A stretch of DNA of 64,000 nucleotides from Crossiella cryophila (GTDB lineage Bacteria > Actinomycetota > Actinomycetes > Mycobacteriales > Pseudonocardiaceae), in the NCBI RefSeq assembly GCF_014204915.1, contig NZ_JACHMH010000001.1:2356001-2420000 (forward strand), written 5' to 3'. The translations under genes and the position numbers were made by a program. Numbering within the stretch: the stretch's first letter is position 1; each line of letters begins with the position of its first letter. The notes beneath the pieces are model-generated. The model saw nothing but the letters and a program-made list of their open reading frames with translations. It was not told the origin of the DNA and made no database searches. Of this stretch, positions 1 through 9,122 are shown piece by piece.

Positions 1-3
1 TTG

Positions 4-53
4 CCGTGCGTCCGACGCATCCGAAGCTTGCTTCGCGTGCGGCGGATGCACGG
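4..53. terminator. Nested GC-rich hairpin at the left edge
   Basis: Three nested inverted repeats share one axis: CCGTGC (4-9) with GCACGG (48-53), GCATCCG (17-23) with CGGATGC (43-49), and GAAGC (23-27) with GCTTC (30-34). A second hairpin, GCGCGC-GGA-GCGCGC, lies at 80-94, just before the AGGAGG ribosome site (105-110) of the first gene. It may be the terminator of an upstream gene outside the window or a leader structure; the sequence alone does not decide. Confidence 0.35.
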
Positions 54-115
54 CGGGGCGACTTAGAGCGAAAAATCCCGCGCGCGGAGCGCGCCAATCG
101 ATACAGGAGGACAAC

Positions 116-811
116 GTGACGGTTCCGGGTTTCGGTGCGCAGCCGGTGCTCACCGGCCATCACCTCATCAAGCGCTATGGGCAGACCCACGCCCTGGCCG
201 GGGTGGACATCTCGATCGCACCTGGCGAGGTGGTCGCGATCATCGGACCGTCCGGATCGGGCAAATCGACCCTGCTGCACGTGCTGGCCGGCATCCTGCC
301 CGTCGATGACGGCGTGGTGATGCTGGACGGCAAGCGGATCGACCAGTTCGGCGAGACCGAGCGCAGCAAGCTGCGCCGCTCCGCCTTCGGGTTCGTCTTC
401 CAGGCCGGGATGCTGGTCGGCGAGCTGACCGCGGAGGAGAACGCGGCGCTGCCGATGCTGCTCGCCGGCATGGCCAAGGACCAGGCGCTGACCGCCGCGC
501 GGCAGTGGCTGACCCGGCTCGGCCTGGCCGGGATGGAGGGCCGCAGGCCAGGTGAGCTGTCGGGTGGGCAGGCGCAGCGGGTGGCGATCGCGCGGGCGCT
601 GGCGCACCGGCCGCGGGTGATCTTCGCCGACGAGCCGACCGGCGCGCTGGACTCGCGCACCTCGGATGAGACCATCGGCGCGCTGCTGGCCGCGGCCAAG
701 GAATCCGGGGCCGCGGTGGTCATCGTGACGCACGATCCGCAGGTGGCCGCCAGGGCCGAGCGCGTGGTGGAGATCCGGGACGGACTGATCGCCCGGCGGG
801 TCGCCGCGTGA
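116..811 (+). CDS. ABC transporter ATP-binding protein (LolD/MacB class)
   Basis: 231-aa cytoplasmic ATPase that would power the permease encoded next. The Walker A motif GPSGSGKST lies near residue 44, the signature LSGGQAQR near 147 and Walker [14 protein letters not shown] near 168, with an H-loop at VTHDP. Length and the ADEPTGALD block are typical of the LolD/MacB family that works with FtsX-type permeases. The start is GTG 116, chosen because a perfect AGGAGG sits at 105-110. The stop codon overlaps the next start by 4 bp, so the two products are probably translationally coupled. The substrate cannot be told; lipids, peptides or antibiotics are known for the family. Confidence 0.93.
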   Translation: MTVPGFGAQPVLTGHHLIKRYGQTHALAGVDISIAPGEVVAIIGPSGSGKSTLLHVLAGILPVDDGVVMLDGKRIDQFGETERSKLRRSAFGFVFQAGMLVGELTAEENAALPMLLAGMAKDQALTAARQWLTRLGLAGMEGRRPGELSGGQAQRVAIARALAHRPRVIFADEPTGALDSRTSDETIGALLAAAKESGAAVVIVTHDPQVAARAERVVEIRDGLIARRVAA

Positions 812-3048
812 ATCCTTTCCAGCTCGCCCTGCGGGTGCTCCGCGGGGATCGGCGCAGCCTGGTCGCTGCCGTGTGCACCCTGTTCGGCGTGGCCATCGCG
901 GTCACCCTGGTGTCCTGGCTGGCCGCCGTGCCCGGTGCCCTGGACGCCCGCGCCGAACACGAGGCATGGCGCCAGCCCGGACCGCTGGTGAACGAGTCCG
1001 CGGCCACGGTCCGGGTCAAGAACAGCCAGGACCGGGTGCGGGACAAGGTCATCACCCGGGTCGACGTGGCCGCGCTCACCCCGGACGCCCCGGCCGCGCC
1101 CGGCCTGCTGCGCGTCCCGCAGCCGGGGGAGGTGCTGCTGTCCCCGGCACTGGCCGCGCTGGCCCGTGACCTGCCTGCCGACCAGCTGGCCAAACGCTTC
1201 CAGGGCAAGGTGATCGGCGAACTCGGCGATCAGGCCCTGATCTACCCGGGCGAACTCGTCGCGGTGGTCGGGCACAGCCAGCAGACCCTGGTCGAGGACA
1301 GCTACCCGGCCGCCGGGCTCGTCCCCACCGGCCAACCCCGGCCCGAGTTCATGCTGTTGCTGCTCTCCCAGGTCGGCCTGGTCGTGCTGGTGGTGCCGAG
1401 CCTGGTGCTCATCGCCTCCTCCGCCCGGCTCACCGCGGCCCGCCGGGAACGCCGTCTGGCCGCGTTGCGCCTGGCAGGCGCGACCCCTGGGCAGGTGGTC
1501 GCGATCACGGTGGTGGAGATCGCGGTCGCCACCGTGCTGGGCACCCTGCTCGGCCTCGCCCTCGGCCCGGTGGCCAGGGAACTGACCACGCAACTGCCGT
1601 GGAACGGCGGCACCTGGTTCGCCGCCGACCTGGAACCGAGCTGGCTGCTCTCCCTCGGCATCGGCCTGGGCACCCCGCTGCTGGTGATCGGCGCGGCCGT
1701 GTTCGGCCTGCGCCGGGTGCTCACCCAGCCGCTGGGCGCGGCGCAGCAGCACAGCCGCAAGGCGCCCAGCGCGTGGCGGCTGCTCATCCTGATCGGCGCG
1801 GCCGGGGCCTTCATCGGCGGTATCAGCGTGGCCAGCGCCACCGGCGGCACCTCGGTGCTGGTCGGCGGACTGGCCGGGATCGCGCTGGCCGCCTCGGTGG
1901 TCGGACCGTGGCTGACCTCGGTGGTCGGCCGGATCTTCACCAAGGTCTGGCGCCGTCCGTCCACCCTGCTCGCCGGGCGACGGCTGCGCGATGACCCCAA
2001 GGCCGCCTACCGGGCCGCCTCCGGCGTGGTGCTCGCGGTGTTCGCCGGCAGCCTGGCGCTGACCGTGCTGCCCTCGCTGGAACAGAAGGTGGACAACCGG
2101 ACCTGGCAGCCGTGGAAGGAGGGCGTGCTCTACACCACGGTCAGCTCGACCGAGGTGCAGACCGCGGCCGAACGGCTGCGGGTGGAGCTGGCCAAGCGCG
2201 GGGTGAACACCCCGGTCGGGGCGGCCGCGCACGGCAACCTCAAGGACAAGAGCGGTCACTACGTCGGCCGGGCCGTGGTGCTCGGCTGCGAGGAGGCCAC
2301 CGCGCTGATGTGGCTGCCGCTCGGCCCGTGCGGCGGCGCGCCCGGCGTCCGGGTCGGCAAGGGACAGCAGTACCCCGCGGGCCCGCTGCAGCTGTCCACC
2401 TACGCGGGCCGGGACGAGGGCAGCACGCCGCTGCCGGAGAAACCGGTCGTGCACCAGATGGCCGGGGACAACAGCAAGACCGGCGGGGTGATCGTGATCG
2501 ACCCCGCGCTGATCCCCAAGGGCGCCCAGCTCACCGGGTACACGCTGACCGTGATGACCAGCCCGGCCAACGCCGAGCTGGTGCGCACGCTGCTGATCGA
2601 GCAGGTGCCCGGCGGCCGGATCGGTTCGCTGGAGGCCCAGCGCGGCCGGGACGACATGCAGGTCGGCGACATGCGCCGGATCGCGCTGATCGGCCTGATC
2701 ATCGCCGGACTGCTCGGCGGCATCAGCGCCGCCATCACCGCGGCCGGGTCGGTGGTCGACCGCAGGCGCACGCTGGCCGCGCTGATCGCGGCAGGCACCC
2801 CGGTGCGGGTGCTGGCCAGGGCGTTGCGCACCGAGGCGGCGCTGCCCTCGCTGGTGGCCACACTGGGCGCCGGGCTAGCCGGGCTGGCGGTCGGCGGGGC
2901 GCTGATGACGCTGGTCCAGGCGCCGCTGACGGTCAACTACTGGCTGGTCACGCCGCTGGTGATCGGCTTCGGCGTGGCCCTGGTCGCGGCCTCGGCGTGC
3001 GGTCCGCTGCTGCGCAGGATCTCTCCCCAGGCTTACGCCGAGGAGTGA
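808..3048 (+). CDS. FtsX-like ABC transporter permease
   Basis: 746-aa integral membrane protein with an N-terminal membrane segment (about residues 20-40), an extracytoplasmic stretch, a block of helices around 190-390 and a final block around 620-740. This is the duplicated FtsX-domain layout of actinobacterial permeases of about 800 residues. The motif RRERRLAALRLAGATPGQV (near 213) matches the cytoplasmic loop seen in FtsX/MacB permeases. Start GTG 808 overlaps the ATPase stop. The gene is followed by a strong hairpin at 3058-3089, so the operon is probably just these two genes. Export of a lipid, peptide or drug is inferred from family only. Confidence 0.9.
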   Translation: MNPFQLALRVLRGDRRSLVAAVCTLFGVAIAVTLVSWLAAVPGALDARAEHEAWRQPGPLVNESAATVRVKNSQDRVRDKVITRVDVAALTPDAPAAPGLLRVPQPGEVLLSPALAALARDLPADQLAKRFQGKVIGELGDQALIYPGELVAVVGHSQQTLVEDSYPAAGLVPTGQPRPEFMLLLLSQVGLVVLVVPSLVLIASSARLTAARRERRLAALRLAGATPGQVVAITVVEIAVATVLGTLLGLALGPVARELTTQLPWNGGTWFAADLEPSWLLSLGIGLGTPLLVIGAAVFGLRRVLTQPLGAAQQHSRKAPSAWRLLILIGAAGAFIGGISVASATGGTSVLVGGLAGIALAASVVGPWLTSVVGRIFTKVWRRPSTLLAGRRLRDDPKAAYRAASGVVLAVFAGSLALTVLPSLEQKVDNRTWQPWKEGVLYTTVSSTEVQTAAERLRVELAKRGVNTPVGAAAHGNLKDKSGHYVGRAVVLGCEEATALMWLPLGPCGGAPGVRVGKGQQYPAGPLQLSTYAGRDEGSTPLPEKPVVHQMAGDNSKTGGVIVIDPALIPKGAQLTGYTLTVMTSPANAELVRTLLIEQVPGGRIGSLEAQRGRDDMQVGDMRRIALIGLIIAGLLGGISAAITAAGSVVDRRRTLAALIAAGTPVRVLARALRTEAALPSLVATLGAGLAGLAVGGALMTLVQAPLTVNYWLVTPLVIGFGVALVAASACGPLLRRISPQAYAEE

Positions 3049-3057
3049 GTGCCTCGG

Positions 3058-3089
3058 CCGTTCGGCCAGTCCGCCGACTGGCCGAACGG
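3058..3089 (+). terminator. Terminator after the ABC exporter operon
   Basis: A perfect 14-bp stem, CCGTTCGGCCAGTC pairing with GACTGGCCGAACGG, closed by the 4-nt loop CGCC, begins 10 bp after the permease stop. No U-tract follows, as is usual for actinobacterial terminators. Confidence 0.8.
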
Positions 3090-3184
3090 TCGGGGTCGGA
3101 ATGGCTTAACGGCCGATCCGCGGAAGGGGTCTACCAGCGCAAACTGGTTCCAGACACAGAGAGCGCGAAGTGAAGGAGACCACG

Positions 3185-3391
3185 ATGCTGGAGATGGTGC
3201 TGACCTGGACCGGTGCGGTGCTGAGCCTGCTGGTGCTGGCGCTGATGATCCTCCCGGCCGTGGTCGACGGCCAGGGCGAGCCGAAGGCCGTGAAGGTGGC
3301 CCGCACCGAGCGGATCAAGGCCACCCGCGCCGTCCGCGCCGCCCGCAAGACCCACCGCCCGGTCCGCCACGCGGGCCCCATCGCCGCCTGA
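3185..3391 (+). CDS. Small single-pass membrane protein, function unknown
   Basis: 68-aa protein with one hydrophobic helix (about residues 4-25, rich in Leu, Val and Ile) followed by a basic, Arg/Lys/Ala-rich tail that should lie in the cytoplasm. The start was set at ATG 3185 because AAGGAG (3173-3178) is ideally placed 6 nt upstream; an upstream GTG at 3170 would put the ribosome site inside the gene. It lies between the exporter terminator and a palindromic repeat array, convergent with glyA. I do not recognise a family. Codon use looks like its neighbours, so it is probably real. Confidence 0.6.
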   Translation: MLEMVLTWTGAVLSLLVLALMILPAVVDGQGEPKAVKVARTERIKATRAVRAARKTHRPVRHAGPIAA

Positions 3392-3404
3392 CCCGCTTCC
3401 CCGC

Positions 3405-3545
3405 CCCACAACGGCCAACACACCGTCCACAACGGCCAACACACCGTCCAAGTTCGGCCAACACTCCGGCTGGGTTTCAGACCCGCCGGAGTGTTGGCCG
3501 TTTTGGGACGGTGTGTTGGCCGTTCTTGTACGCCTTGTTGGGCGT
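3405..3545. repeat. GGCCAACAC palindromic array, copy 1
   Basis: The 9-mer GGCCAACAC occurs at 3413-3421, 3434-3442 and 3456-3464 (steps of 21 and 22 bp). It then appears inverted as GTGTTGGCC at 3491-3499 and 3513-3521. The centre is a stem CGGCCAACACTCCGGC (3455-3470) pairing with 3485-3500. Outer arms around ACACCGTCC and GGACGGTGT extend it. It lies between the convergent small gene and glyA, so a bidirectional terminator role is plausible. A second array of the same design lies at 15455-15618. Confidence 0.8.
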
Positions 3546-3551
3546 TGTGGG

Positions 3552-4802
3552 TCAGAGGTTGGGGTAGAGGGGGTGCTTGGCGGCGAGGTCGGTGACCCTG
3601 GCGCGCAGGGCGGCCGCGTCGAAGTCCGGGGTGAGCGCCTTGGCGATCACGTCGGAGACCTCGGCGAAGTCCGGGTCGGTGAAGCCGCGGGTGGCCAGCG
3701 CCGGGGTGCCGATGCGCAGGCCGGAGGTGACCATCGGCGGGCGCGGGTCGAACGGGACCGCGTTGCGGTTGACCGTGATGCCCACCTCGTGCAGCCGGGC
3801 CTCGGCCTGCTTGCCGTCCAGCTCGTGGTTGCGCAGGTCGGCCAGCACCAGGTGCACGTCGGTGCCGCCGGTGAGCACGTCCACCCCGCCGCCTGCCTTG
3901 ACCAGCGTCTCGGCCAGGATCTTGGCCCCGGACAGGGTGCGCCGCTGCCGCTCGGCGAACTCCTCGCTCGCGGCGATCTTGAACGCCACCGCCTTGGCCG
4001 CGATCACGTGCTCCAGCGGCCCGCCCTGCTGACCGGGGAACACCGCGGAGTCGATCTTCTTGGCGAACTCCTGGGTGCTCAGGATGGTGCCGCCGCGCGG
4101 TCCGCCCAGGGTCTTGTGCGTGGTGGTGGTGACCACGTGCGCGTGCGGCACCGGGCTGGGGTGCAGCCCGGCCGCGACCAGCCCGGCGAAGTGCGCCATG
4201 TCCACCATCAGGTAGGCGCCCACCTCATCGGCGATCCGGCGGAACTCGGCGAAGTCCAGCTGACGCGGGTAGGCCGACCAGCCGGCCACGATCATCTTCG
4301 GCTGGTGCTCCTTGGCCAGGCGCTCCACCTCGGCCATGTCGATCAGGCCGGTGTCCTCGCGGACCTGGTAGGCGGCCACGTCGTAGAGCTTGCCGGAGAA
4401 GTTGATCCGCATGCCGTGGGTGAGGTGCCCGCCGTGCGCCAGCTCCAGGCCGAGGATCTTGTCCCCGGGGGTGAGCAGCGCGTGCATGACCGCGGCGTTG
4501 GCCTGCGCGCCGGAGTGCGGCTGCACGTTGGCGTGCTCGGCGCCGAAGAGGTCCTTGACCCGCTGGATGGCCAGGCGCTCGGAGACGTCGACGTGCTCGC
4601 AGCCCCCGTAGTAGCGCCTGCCGGGGTAGCCCTCGGCGTACTTGTTGGTCAGCACCGAGCCCTGCGCCTCGAGCACGCCCACCGGGGCGAAGTTCTCCGA
4701 GGCGATCATCTCCAGGGTGGACTGCTGGCGGCGGAGTTCGGCGCCGAGCACCTCGGCGATCTCCGGGTCGATCTGCGCGAGCGGCGTGTCCAAAGTGGAC
4801 AT
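3552..4802 (-). CDS. glyA: Serine hydroxymethyltransferase
   Basis: 416-aa PLP enzyme interconverting serine and glycine with tetrahydrofolate, cytoplasmic. The PLP-lysine motif [16 protein letters not shown] is present near residue 226, with the SHMT N-terminal sequence IASENF and the motif [14 protein letters not shown] near 55-68. The length is normal for bacterial GlyA. The start at 4802 has AAGGAAGA upstream. It is the last gene of a minus-strand operon gcvT-gcvH-glyA, 15 bp after gcvH, so it falls under the glycine riboswitch before gcvT. The grouping fits glycine breakdown feeding one-carbon units. Confidence 0.97.
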   Translation of the reverse strand: MSTLDTPLAQIDPEIAEVLGAELRRQQSTLEMIASENFAPVGVLEAQGSVLTNKYAEGYPGRRYYGGCEHVDVSERLAIQRVKDLFGAEHANVQPHSGAQANAAVMHALLTPGDKILGLELAHGGHLTHGMRINFSGKLYDVAAYQVREDTGLIDMAEVERLAKEHQPKMIVAGWSAYPRQLDFAEFRRIADEVGAYLMVDMAHFAGLVAAGLHPSPVPHAHVVTTTTHKTLGGPRGGTILSTQEFAKKIDSAVFPGQQGGPLEHVIAAKAVAFKIAASEEFAERQRRTLSGAKILAETLVKAGGGVDVLTGGTDVHLVLADLRNHELDGKQAEARLHEVGITVNRNAVPFDPRPPMVTSGLRIGTPALATRGFTDPDFAEVSDVIAKALTPDFDAAALRARVTDLAAKHPLYPNL

Positions 4803-4817
4803 GATCGGGTCTTCCTT

Positions 4818-5189
4818 TCAGCCTGCGGTCAGCTCGTCGTACTCATCCGGCGTGAGCAGCTCCCCGTCCGGGGCCGCGCGGTTGATCCTGATCAGCCACC
4901 CGGCTCCGAACGGGTCGGAGTTCAGCAACGCCGGATCCTCGGCCACCGCCTGGTTGACCTCGGTCACCGTGCCGGAGACCGGGGCCAGCAGGTCGCTGAC
5001 CGATTTCGTCGACTCGATCTCACCGCACGCCTCTCCGGCGCTCACCACCGCCCCCGCCTCCGGGAGCTGGACGAAGACCACATCGCCCAGTGCCTCGGCG
5101 GCGTAGGCGGTGATCCCGACCGTGGCGACCGGACCGTCAGTGATCCACTCGTGGTCCTTGGTGTAGTGCAGCTCGGGGGGAACCGGCAT
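4818..5189 (-). CDS. gcvH: Glycine cleavage system H protein
   Basis: 123-aa lipoyl carrier that shuttles the aminomethyl group between the P, T and L proteins. The lipoyl-lysine lies in the motif [18 protein letters not shown] (near residues 56-73). The N-terminus YTKDHEWI is the family hallmark. It sits between gcvT (43 bp upstream) and glyA. No gcvP is present in the window, so the P protein must be encoded elsewhere. Confidence 0.97.
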   Translation of the reverse strand: MPVPPELHYTKDHEWITDGPVATVGITAYAAEALGDVVFVQLPEAGAVVSAGEACGEIESTKSVSDLLAPVSGTVTEVNQAVAEDPALLNSDPFGAGWLIRINRAAPDGELLTPDEYDELTAG

Positions 5190-5232
5190 CGCTTGTACAG
5201 CCTTTCGGGAAAGTATGTGCAGGTGGGAGGGG

Positions 5233-6339
5233 TCAGCGCGAGCGCTTGTAGAACGGCAGCGCGACTACTTCCGCCGGTTCGGCGTTACCGCGCACGTCCA
5301 CCACGACCTCGGTGCCCGCCGCGGTGTGCGCGTGGTCCAGGTAGGCCATCGCGATCGGGTGACCCAGGGTGGGGGAGGGCGCGCCGCTGGTGATCTCGCC
5401 CACCACGGTGCCGTCGGCGAGCTTGACCAGCTGACCGGCCCGCGGGCTGCGGCGGCTCTTGCCTGCCAGCCCGACCAGGGCGCGGGTGGTGTGCTGACGG
5501 GCTTCCAGCGCGCTGCGGCCGACGAAGTCGCCGAGCTTGTCGAAGCGGACCACCCGGCCCAGCCCGGCGTCGAAGGGGGTCAGTCCGACGTGCAGCTCGT
5601 TGCCGTACAGCGCCATGCCCGCCTCCAGCCGGAGGGTGTCCCGGCAGGCCAGCCCGGCCGGGCGCAGGCCAAGCGGCTCACCGGCCTCGGCGATCCGCCG
5701 CCACACCGCCTCGGCCAGTTCGGCCGCCACGTAGACCTCGAACCCGTCCTCGCCGGTGTAGCCGGTGCGGGCCAGGTAGACGGGGTGCCCGGCGATCACC
5801 GCGGGGCGCCCGGCGTAGTACTTCAGGCCGGTGAGGTCCTCGCCGGTGACCGCGGTGACGATCTCGGCGGCGACCGGGCCCTGCACCGCGATCAGCGCGG
5901 TCTCGGCGGAGCGGTCGATCACCTCGGCGCTCAGCCCGTGTGCCCGCTCACCCAGCAGCGCCCGCACCACCGCGGCGTTGGATGCGTTGGCCACCACCAG
6001 GAACTTGCGCTCGGCCTGCCGGTAGACCACCAGGTCGTCCAGCACGCCGCCGTTGGTGTGGCAGAGCATGGTGTAGCGGGCCCGGCCGATGGCCAGTGAG
6101 CCGATCGCGCCGACCAGCGCGTAGTCCAGCACCCGGCCGGCTTCCGGCCCGGAGATCTCGATCTCGCCCATGTGGCTGAGGTCGAAGAGCCCGGCCGCCT
6201 CGCGCACCACCTTGTGCTCGGCCAGCTCGCTGCCGTAACGCAGCGGCATCGACCACCCGGCGAAGTCGGTGAACTGGGCGCCCAGCGCGACGTGCTGAGC
6301 GTGCAGGGGGCTGCGGCGGGACAGGCCGACGGCGGTCAC
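5233..6339 (-). CDS. gcvT: Aminomethyltransferase, glycine cleavage T protein
   Basis: 368-aa folate-dependent enzyme releasing ammonia and methylene-THF from the aminomethyl-lipoyl H protein. The family features [13 protein letters not shown] (near 57-69) and [12 protein letters not shown] (near 183-194) are visible. The open frame extends further upstream into the riboswitch, but GTG 6339 is the likely start: AGGAG lies 7 nt before it and the protein then begins like other GcvT proteins (a short tail followed by [13 protein letters not shown]). It is the first gene of the gcvT-gcvH-glyA operon. Confidence 0.95.
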   Translation of the reverse strand: MTAVGLSRRSPLHAQHVALGAQFTDFAGWSMPLRYGSELAEHKVVREAAGLFDLSHMGEIEISGPEAGRVLDYALVGAIGSLAIGRARYTMLCHTNGGVLDDLVVYRQAERKFLVVANASNAAVVRALLGERAHGLSAEVIDRSAETALIAVQGPVAAEIVTAVTGEDLTGLKYYAGRPAVIAGHPVYLARTGYTGEDGFEVYVAAELAEAVWRRIAEAGEPLGLRPAGLACRDTLRLEAGMALYGNELHVGLTPFDAGLGRVVRFDKLGDFVGRSALEARQHTTRALVGLAGKSRRSPRAGQLVKLADGTVVGEITSGAPSPTLGHPIAMAYLDHAHTAAGTEVVVDVRGNAEPAEVVALPFYKRSR

Positions 6340-6404
6340 GGGAGGCTCCTGGGGTCGAGGCGTCCACCGGCATGCGGACACCGCTGCTGAGCCTCCCCGC
6401 TCTG

Positions 6405-6582
6405 TCATGGGACCTGAGAGCTTCGCCGCGCGGACGCGGGTTGCACCGTGGGTGAGGTGGGCGAACCCACCTGCTTTCCAGAGTCGCCTCGCTCGAACGG
6501 TGACGTTGCCTGAGAGTTTCCGGGGAGTGGTTGCTCCTTCGGCGTCCCGCGCGTGCTTCGTGCCGGGATCTCTCCCGCCCGA
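6405..6582 (-). promoter_or_regulatory. Tandem glycine riboswitch upstream of gcvT
   Basis: Two consecutive glycine aptamers read on the minus strand. The first (about 6582 down to 6505) begins with GCGGGAGAGA, carries the core CGCCGAAGGAGCAA and ends in AACTCTCAGGC. The second (about 6487 down to 6405) starts GACTCTGGAAAGC, carries a GGTGCAA core and ends in AGCTCTCAGGT. Both cores and the CTCTCAGG closing strands match the published aptamer consensus. The tandem layout directly before gcvT is the usual glycine-activated on-switch of actinobacteria and bacilli. Confidence 0.93.
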
Positions 6583-6640
6583 GCTCAAACGGCCGATATG
6601 CGGTTGTGCCGCGAACCTTCCGGGACGGCCGAGGGGTCTG

Positions 6641-7819
6641 TCAACCCCTGGGCAGTTCGACCTTGACCCGCAGCCCGCCGTCCGGCCGGGGCTCCGCCTT
6701 GACCGTGCCGCCGTGCGCGCGGGTGATCGAGTCCACGATGGACAGGCCGAGGCCAGCGCCTTCGCCCTTGGCGGTGCGGCCCTCGCCGCGCCGGAACGGC
6801 TCGAACAGCTGTGGGATCTGACTCACCGGCACCTTCGGGCCGGTGTTGGACACGGTGAGGCCGCCGAAGACGTCCGTGCGCACCCACACCGTGCCGCCGG
6901 CAGGCAGGTTGTGCCGGATCGCGTTGGAGACCAGGTTGGTGACCAGCTGGGTGAGCAGCACCCGGTCGCCGGAGACGGTCGCCTCGGTGATCCGCACCTG
7001 GAGTTCGATCTCCCGCCGCGCGGCCTCGGCCCGGTACTGCTCGACCGCCTCGGTGACCACGGTGTGCATCTCCACCCTGGTGCGTTTGGCCAGGCCGCGG
7101 TCGCTGCGGGCGAGCACCAGCAGGCCGTCGATGAGCCGTTCGATCCGCCGGTTCGCGGTGAGCAGCTGCTCGCGGATCTCGGCCGCCTTCTCCGGCGTGG
7201 GGTTGCCTGCCAGCCCGATCTGCACCGCAGCCCGCTGCACGGCCAGCGGCGTGCGCAGTTCGTGCGAGGCGTTGGCCACGAACCGGCGCTGGCTGTCGAA
7301 GGAGGATTCGAGGCGGTCCAGCATCCGGTCGAAGGTCTCGGCCAGTTCGGTCAGCTCATCCGGCGGGCCCTTGATCGCCAGCCGCTCGTGCAGGTTGGAG
7401 GAGGAGAGCCGTTGCGCGGTGGCGGTGATGGTGTGCAGCGGCTGGAGCACCCGGCCGGAGAGCCACCAGCCGGCGGCCACCGACACCGCGGCCACCCCGA
7501 TCAGCGACAGGATGGAGATCAGCAGCAGGGTCTCCAGGGTGGTGGCCTCCACCGCCCTGGTCACCTCGGCGGCGGGGAGGAAGGCCAGCGTGCCGTCCGG
7601 CCGGGTCTGGCGCAGCGCGGTCGAGGCCTGCAATCCCTCCATCGGGATGGTGCGGGCCACCGCGGTGCCGAGCCGGAACGAGAGCTGGTCGCGTACCAGC
7701 AGGTAGATCACGGTGAGCAGCACCGCGCCGCTGCCGAGGAACAGCGCGCCGTAGAGCGCGGTCAGCTTGACCCGGACGGTCAGCCGGGTCGGCCTGCGGT
7801 CAGATCCGGTAGCCGGCAC
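6641..7819 (-). CDS. Two-component sensor histidine kinase
   Basis: 392-aa membrane sensor. There are two membrane helices (about residues 22-44 and 135-158) around a short extracytoplasmic loop, then a HAMP region, and the dimerisation H-box ASHELRTPLAVQRA near 234. The ATPase domain has an N-box NLVSNAIRHN (near 310) and a G-box GAGLGLSIVDSI (near 355). The start GTG 7819 overlaps the response regulator by 20 bp, so the two are co-transcribed. It should phosphorylate the regulator at 7800-8453. The exporter operon on the other side of the promoter is the likely target, as in antimicrobial-peptide-sensing modules (inference). Confidence 0.93.
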   Translation of the reverse strand: MPATGSDRRPTRLTVRVKLTALYGALFLGSGAVLLTVIYLLVRDQLSFRLGTAVARTIPMEGLQASTALRQTRPDGTLAFLPAAEVTRAVEATTLETLLLISILSLIGVAAVSVAAGWWLSGRVLQPLHTITATAQRLSSSNLHERLAIKGPPDELTELAETFDRMLDRLESSFDSQRRFVANASHELRTPLAVQRAAVQIGLAGNPTPEKAAEIREQLLTANRRIERLIDGLLVLARSDRGLAKRTRVEMHTVVTEAVEQYRAEAARREIELQVRITEATVSGDRVLLTQLVTNLVSNAIRHNLPAGGTVWVRTDVFGGLTVSNTGPKVPVSQIPQLFEPFRRGEGRTAKGEGAGLGLSIVDSITRAHGGTVKAEPRPDGGLRVKVELPRG

Positions 7820-8453
7820 CGGGCACCGTCTCGATCACCGGCGGCTCGCCGAGTTTGGCCCGCAGCTTGGACATGGCCACCCGGACCGCGTTGGTGAACG
7901 GGTCGGCGTGCTCGTCCCAGGCCAGTTCGAGCAGCCGTTCCGAGCTGACCACCGCGCCCTGGGCGCGCAGCAGCACCGACAACACGGCGAACTCCTTGGG
8001 GGACAGGTCGACCCGCCGCCCGTCCCGGCTGACCAGGCGGTTGGCCACGTCCAGCCGGACGCCGTTGCGGGTCAGCACCGGCGGCAGCGCGGGCTGGCTG
8101 CGCCGACCGAGTGCCTGCACCCTGGCCAGCAGCTCGGGGTACTCGAACGGCTTGGTCAGGTAGTCGTCGGCGCCCAGCTGCAGACCGTCCACTTTGTCCT
8201 CGAGCGATCCGGCGGCGGTGAGCATCAGCACCTTGGTGCGGCTGCCCTGGGTGGCCAGTTCGGCGCACACGTCGTCGCCGTGCCTGCCGGGCAGGTCGCG
8301 GTCGAGCACCAGCACGTCGTAGTCGTGCACGGCCAGCCGCTCCTGCGCGTCCAGCCCGTCGTGCACCACGTCCACCGCCATCGCCTCCGCGCGCAGCCCG
8401 GAGGCCACCAGCTCGGCGAGCACGACCTCGTCCTCGGCCACCAGTACCCGCAT
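7800..8453 (-). CDS. OmpR/PhoB-family response regulator
   Basis: 217-aa regulator with receiver domain (about 1-115: acidic pair EDE, phospho-Asp in DVLVLDRDLPG, conserved Lys in LTKPFEYPEL) and a C-terminal winged helix (about 125-217, ending in VPGAGYRI). ATG 8453 gives the family-typical beginning MRVLVAEDE; the open frame continues upstream but without family similarity. It is transcribed with the histidine kinase and is divergent from the lipoprotein/exporter operon starting at 8583. The shared promoter region has an 11-bp direct repeat, the spacing OmpR-type dimers bind. Confidence 0.94.
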   Translation of the reverse strand: MRVLVAEDEVVLAELVASGLRAEAMAVDVVHDGLDAQERLAVHDYDVLVLDRDLPGRHGDDVCAELATQGSRTKVLMLTAAGSLEDKVDGLQLGADDYLTKPFEYPELLARVQALGRRSQPALPPVLTRNGVRLDVANRLVSRDGRRVDLSPKEFAVLSVLLRAQGAVVSSERLLELAWDEHADPFTNAVRVAMSKLRAKLGEPPVIETVPGAGYRI

Positions 8454-8478
8454 GGCACCGAGTATGCGCCGGGCCGGG

Positions 8479-8518
8479 GTTTCCGAAACGTTTCCGCTCG
8501 CGGAGAGCCTCCGGAAAC
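8479..8518. promoter_or_regulatory. Probable response-regulator operator
   Basis: The heptamer GTTTCCG is repeated at 8479-8485 and 8490-8496, exactly 11 bp apart. An inverted copy, CGGAAAC, lies at 8512-8518. One-turn direct repeats are the usual binding sites of OmpR/PhoB regulators, and this one lies in the 129-bp gap between such a regulator and a divergent export operon. Binding is inferred. Confidence 0.55.
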
Positions 8519-8582
8519 ACCCGTCCGCGTAGACCTGGCACCGAACGCCGGGCCAACGGGTCCGACGCGGTGAGGAGGAACG

Positions 8583-9122
8583 ATGAAGACGCTGACCCGG
8601 CTGGGCCTGGGCGCCACCGCGCTGGTGGCCGCATTCACCCTGAGTGCCTGTGGTGGAGGCGAGAACAACGGCGACGGTCCGGCCAGCCTCAACGGCGGCA
8701 ACAAGGGCAACGAGCAGAAGGCCGGCGACGACGTGCCCAAGGACCCCAAGGCGGCGATGCTCAAGTTCGCCTCCTGTATGCGGGAGAACGGCGTGGACTT
8801 CCCGGACCCCGACCCGGAATCGGGCGGCATGGCCCGCGCGATCCCGGCCGAGGGCCTGGACAAGAACAAGATGGACAAGGCCAGTGAGGCCTGCAAGAAG
8901 TACCTGCCCAAGAGCAACTACGACCCCAACGACCCCAAGGAGAAGGACCGCAGGGCCAAGATGAACCAGTGCCTGCGGGACAAGGGCATCGAGGTCAAGG
9001 AGGCCGAGGGCGGCAACGGCGCGACGATCGACTTCGGCGGGGACAAGGAGAAGGCCGAGAAGATCATGAAGGAATGCGGCATGGGCGCCGCGGGTGCGGT
9101 CGGTGTGGAGCCGGCGAAATGA
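8583..9122 (+). CDS. Secreted lipoprotein, first gene of an export operon
   Basis: 179-aa lipoprotein: signal peptide with a hydrophobic core (residues 8-20) and lipobox LSAC with the acylated Cys at residue 23. The mature part is charged and Gly/Asn/Lys-rich at first, then holds conserved-looking Cys residues (FASCMRENGVDFPDP, EACKKYLP, MNQCLRDKG, MKECGMG) that probably pair or fold. A ribosome site GAGGAA precedes ATG 8583. Its stop overlaps the start of the membrane-fusion gene. This lipoprotein type is often found next to peptidoglycan-binding MFP/MacB-type ABC genes in actinomycetes. The function is not established; a substrate-binding or sensing role is possible. Confidence 0.82.
   Translation: MKTLTRLGLGATALVAAFTLSACGGGENNGDGPASLNGGNKGNEQKAGDDVPKDPKAAMLKFASCMRENGVDFPDPDPESGGMARAIPAEGLDKNKMDKASEACKKYLPKSNYDPNDPKEKDRRAKMNQCLRDKGIEVKEAEGGNGATIDFGGDKEKAEKIMKECGMGAAGAVGVEPAK

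Noticed and set aside
175-2454. Long open frame antisense to the first ABC transporter
   Set aside because: It mirrors the GC-biased third positions of the real genes and encodes a low-complexity Arg/Gly/Gln-rich product. Similar frames elsewhere were dismissed for the same reason.
5233-6588. GcvT with a long N-terminal extension
   Set aside because: The extra 83 codons overlap the glycine riboswitch; AGGAG before GTG 6339 and the family N-terminus mark the true start.
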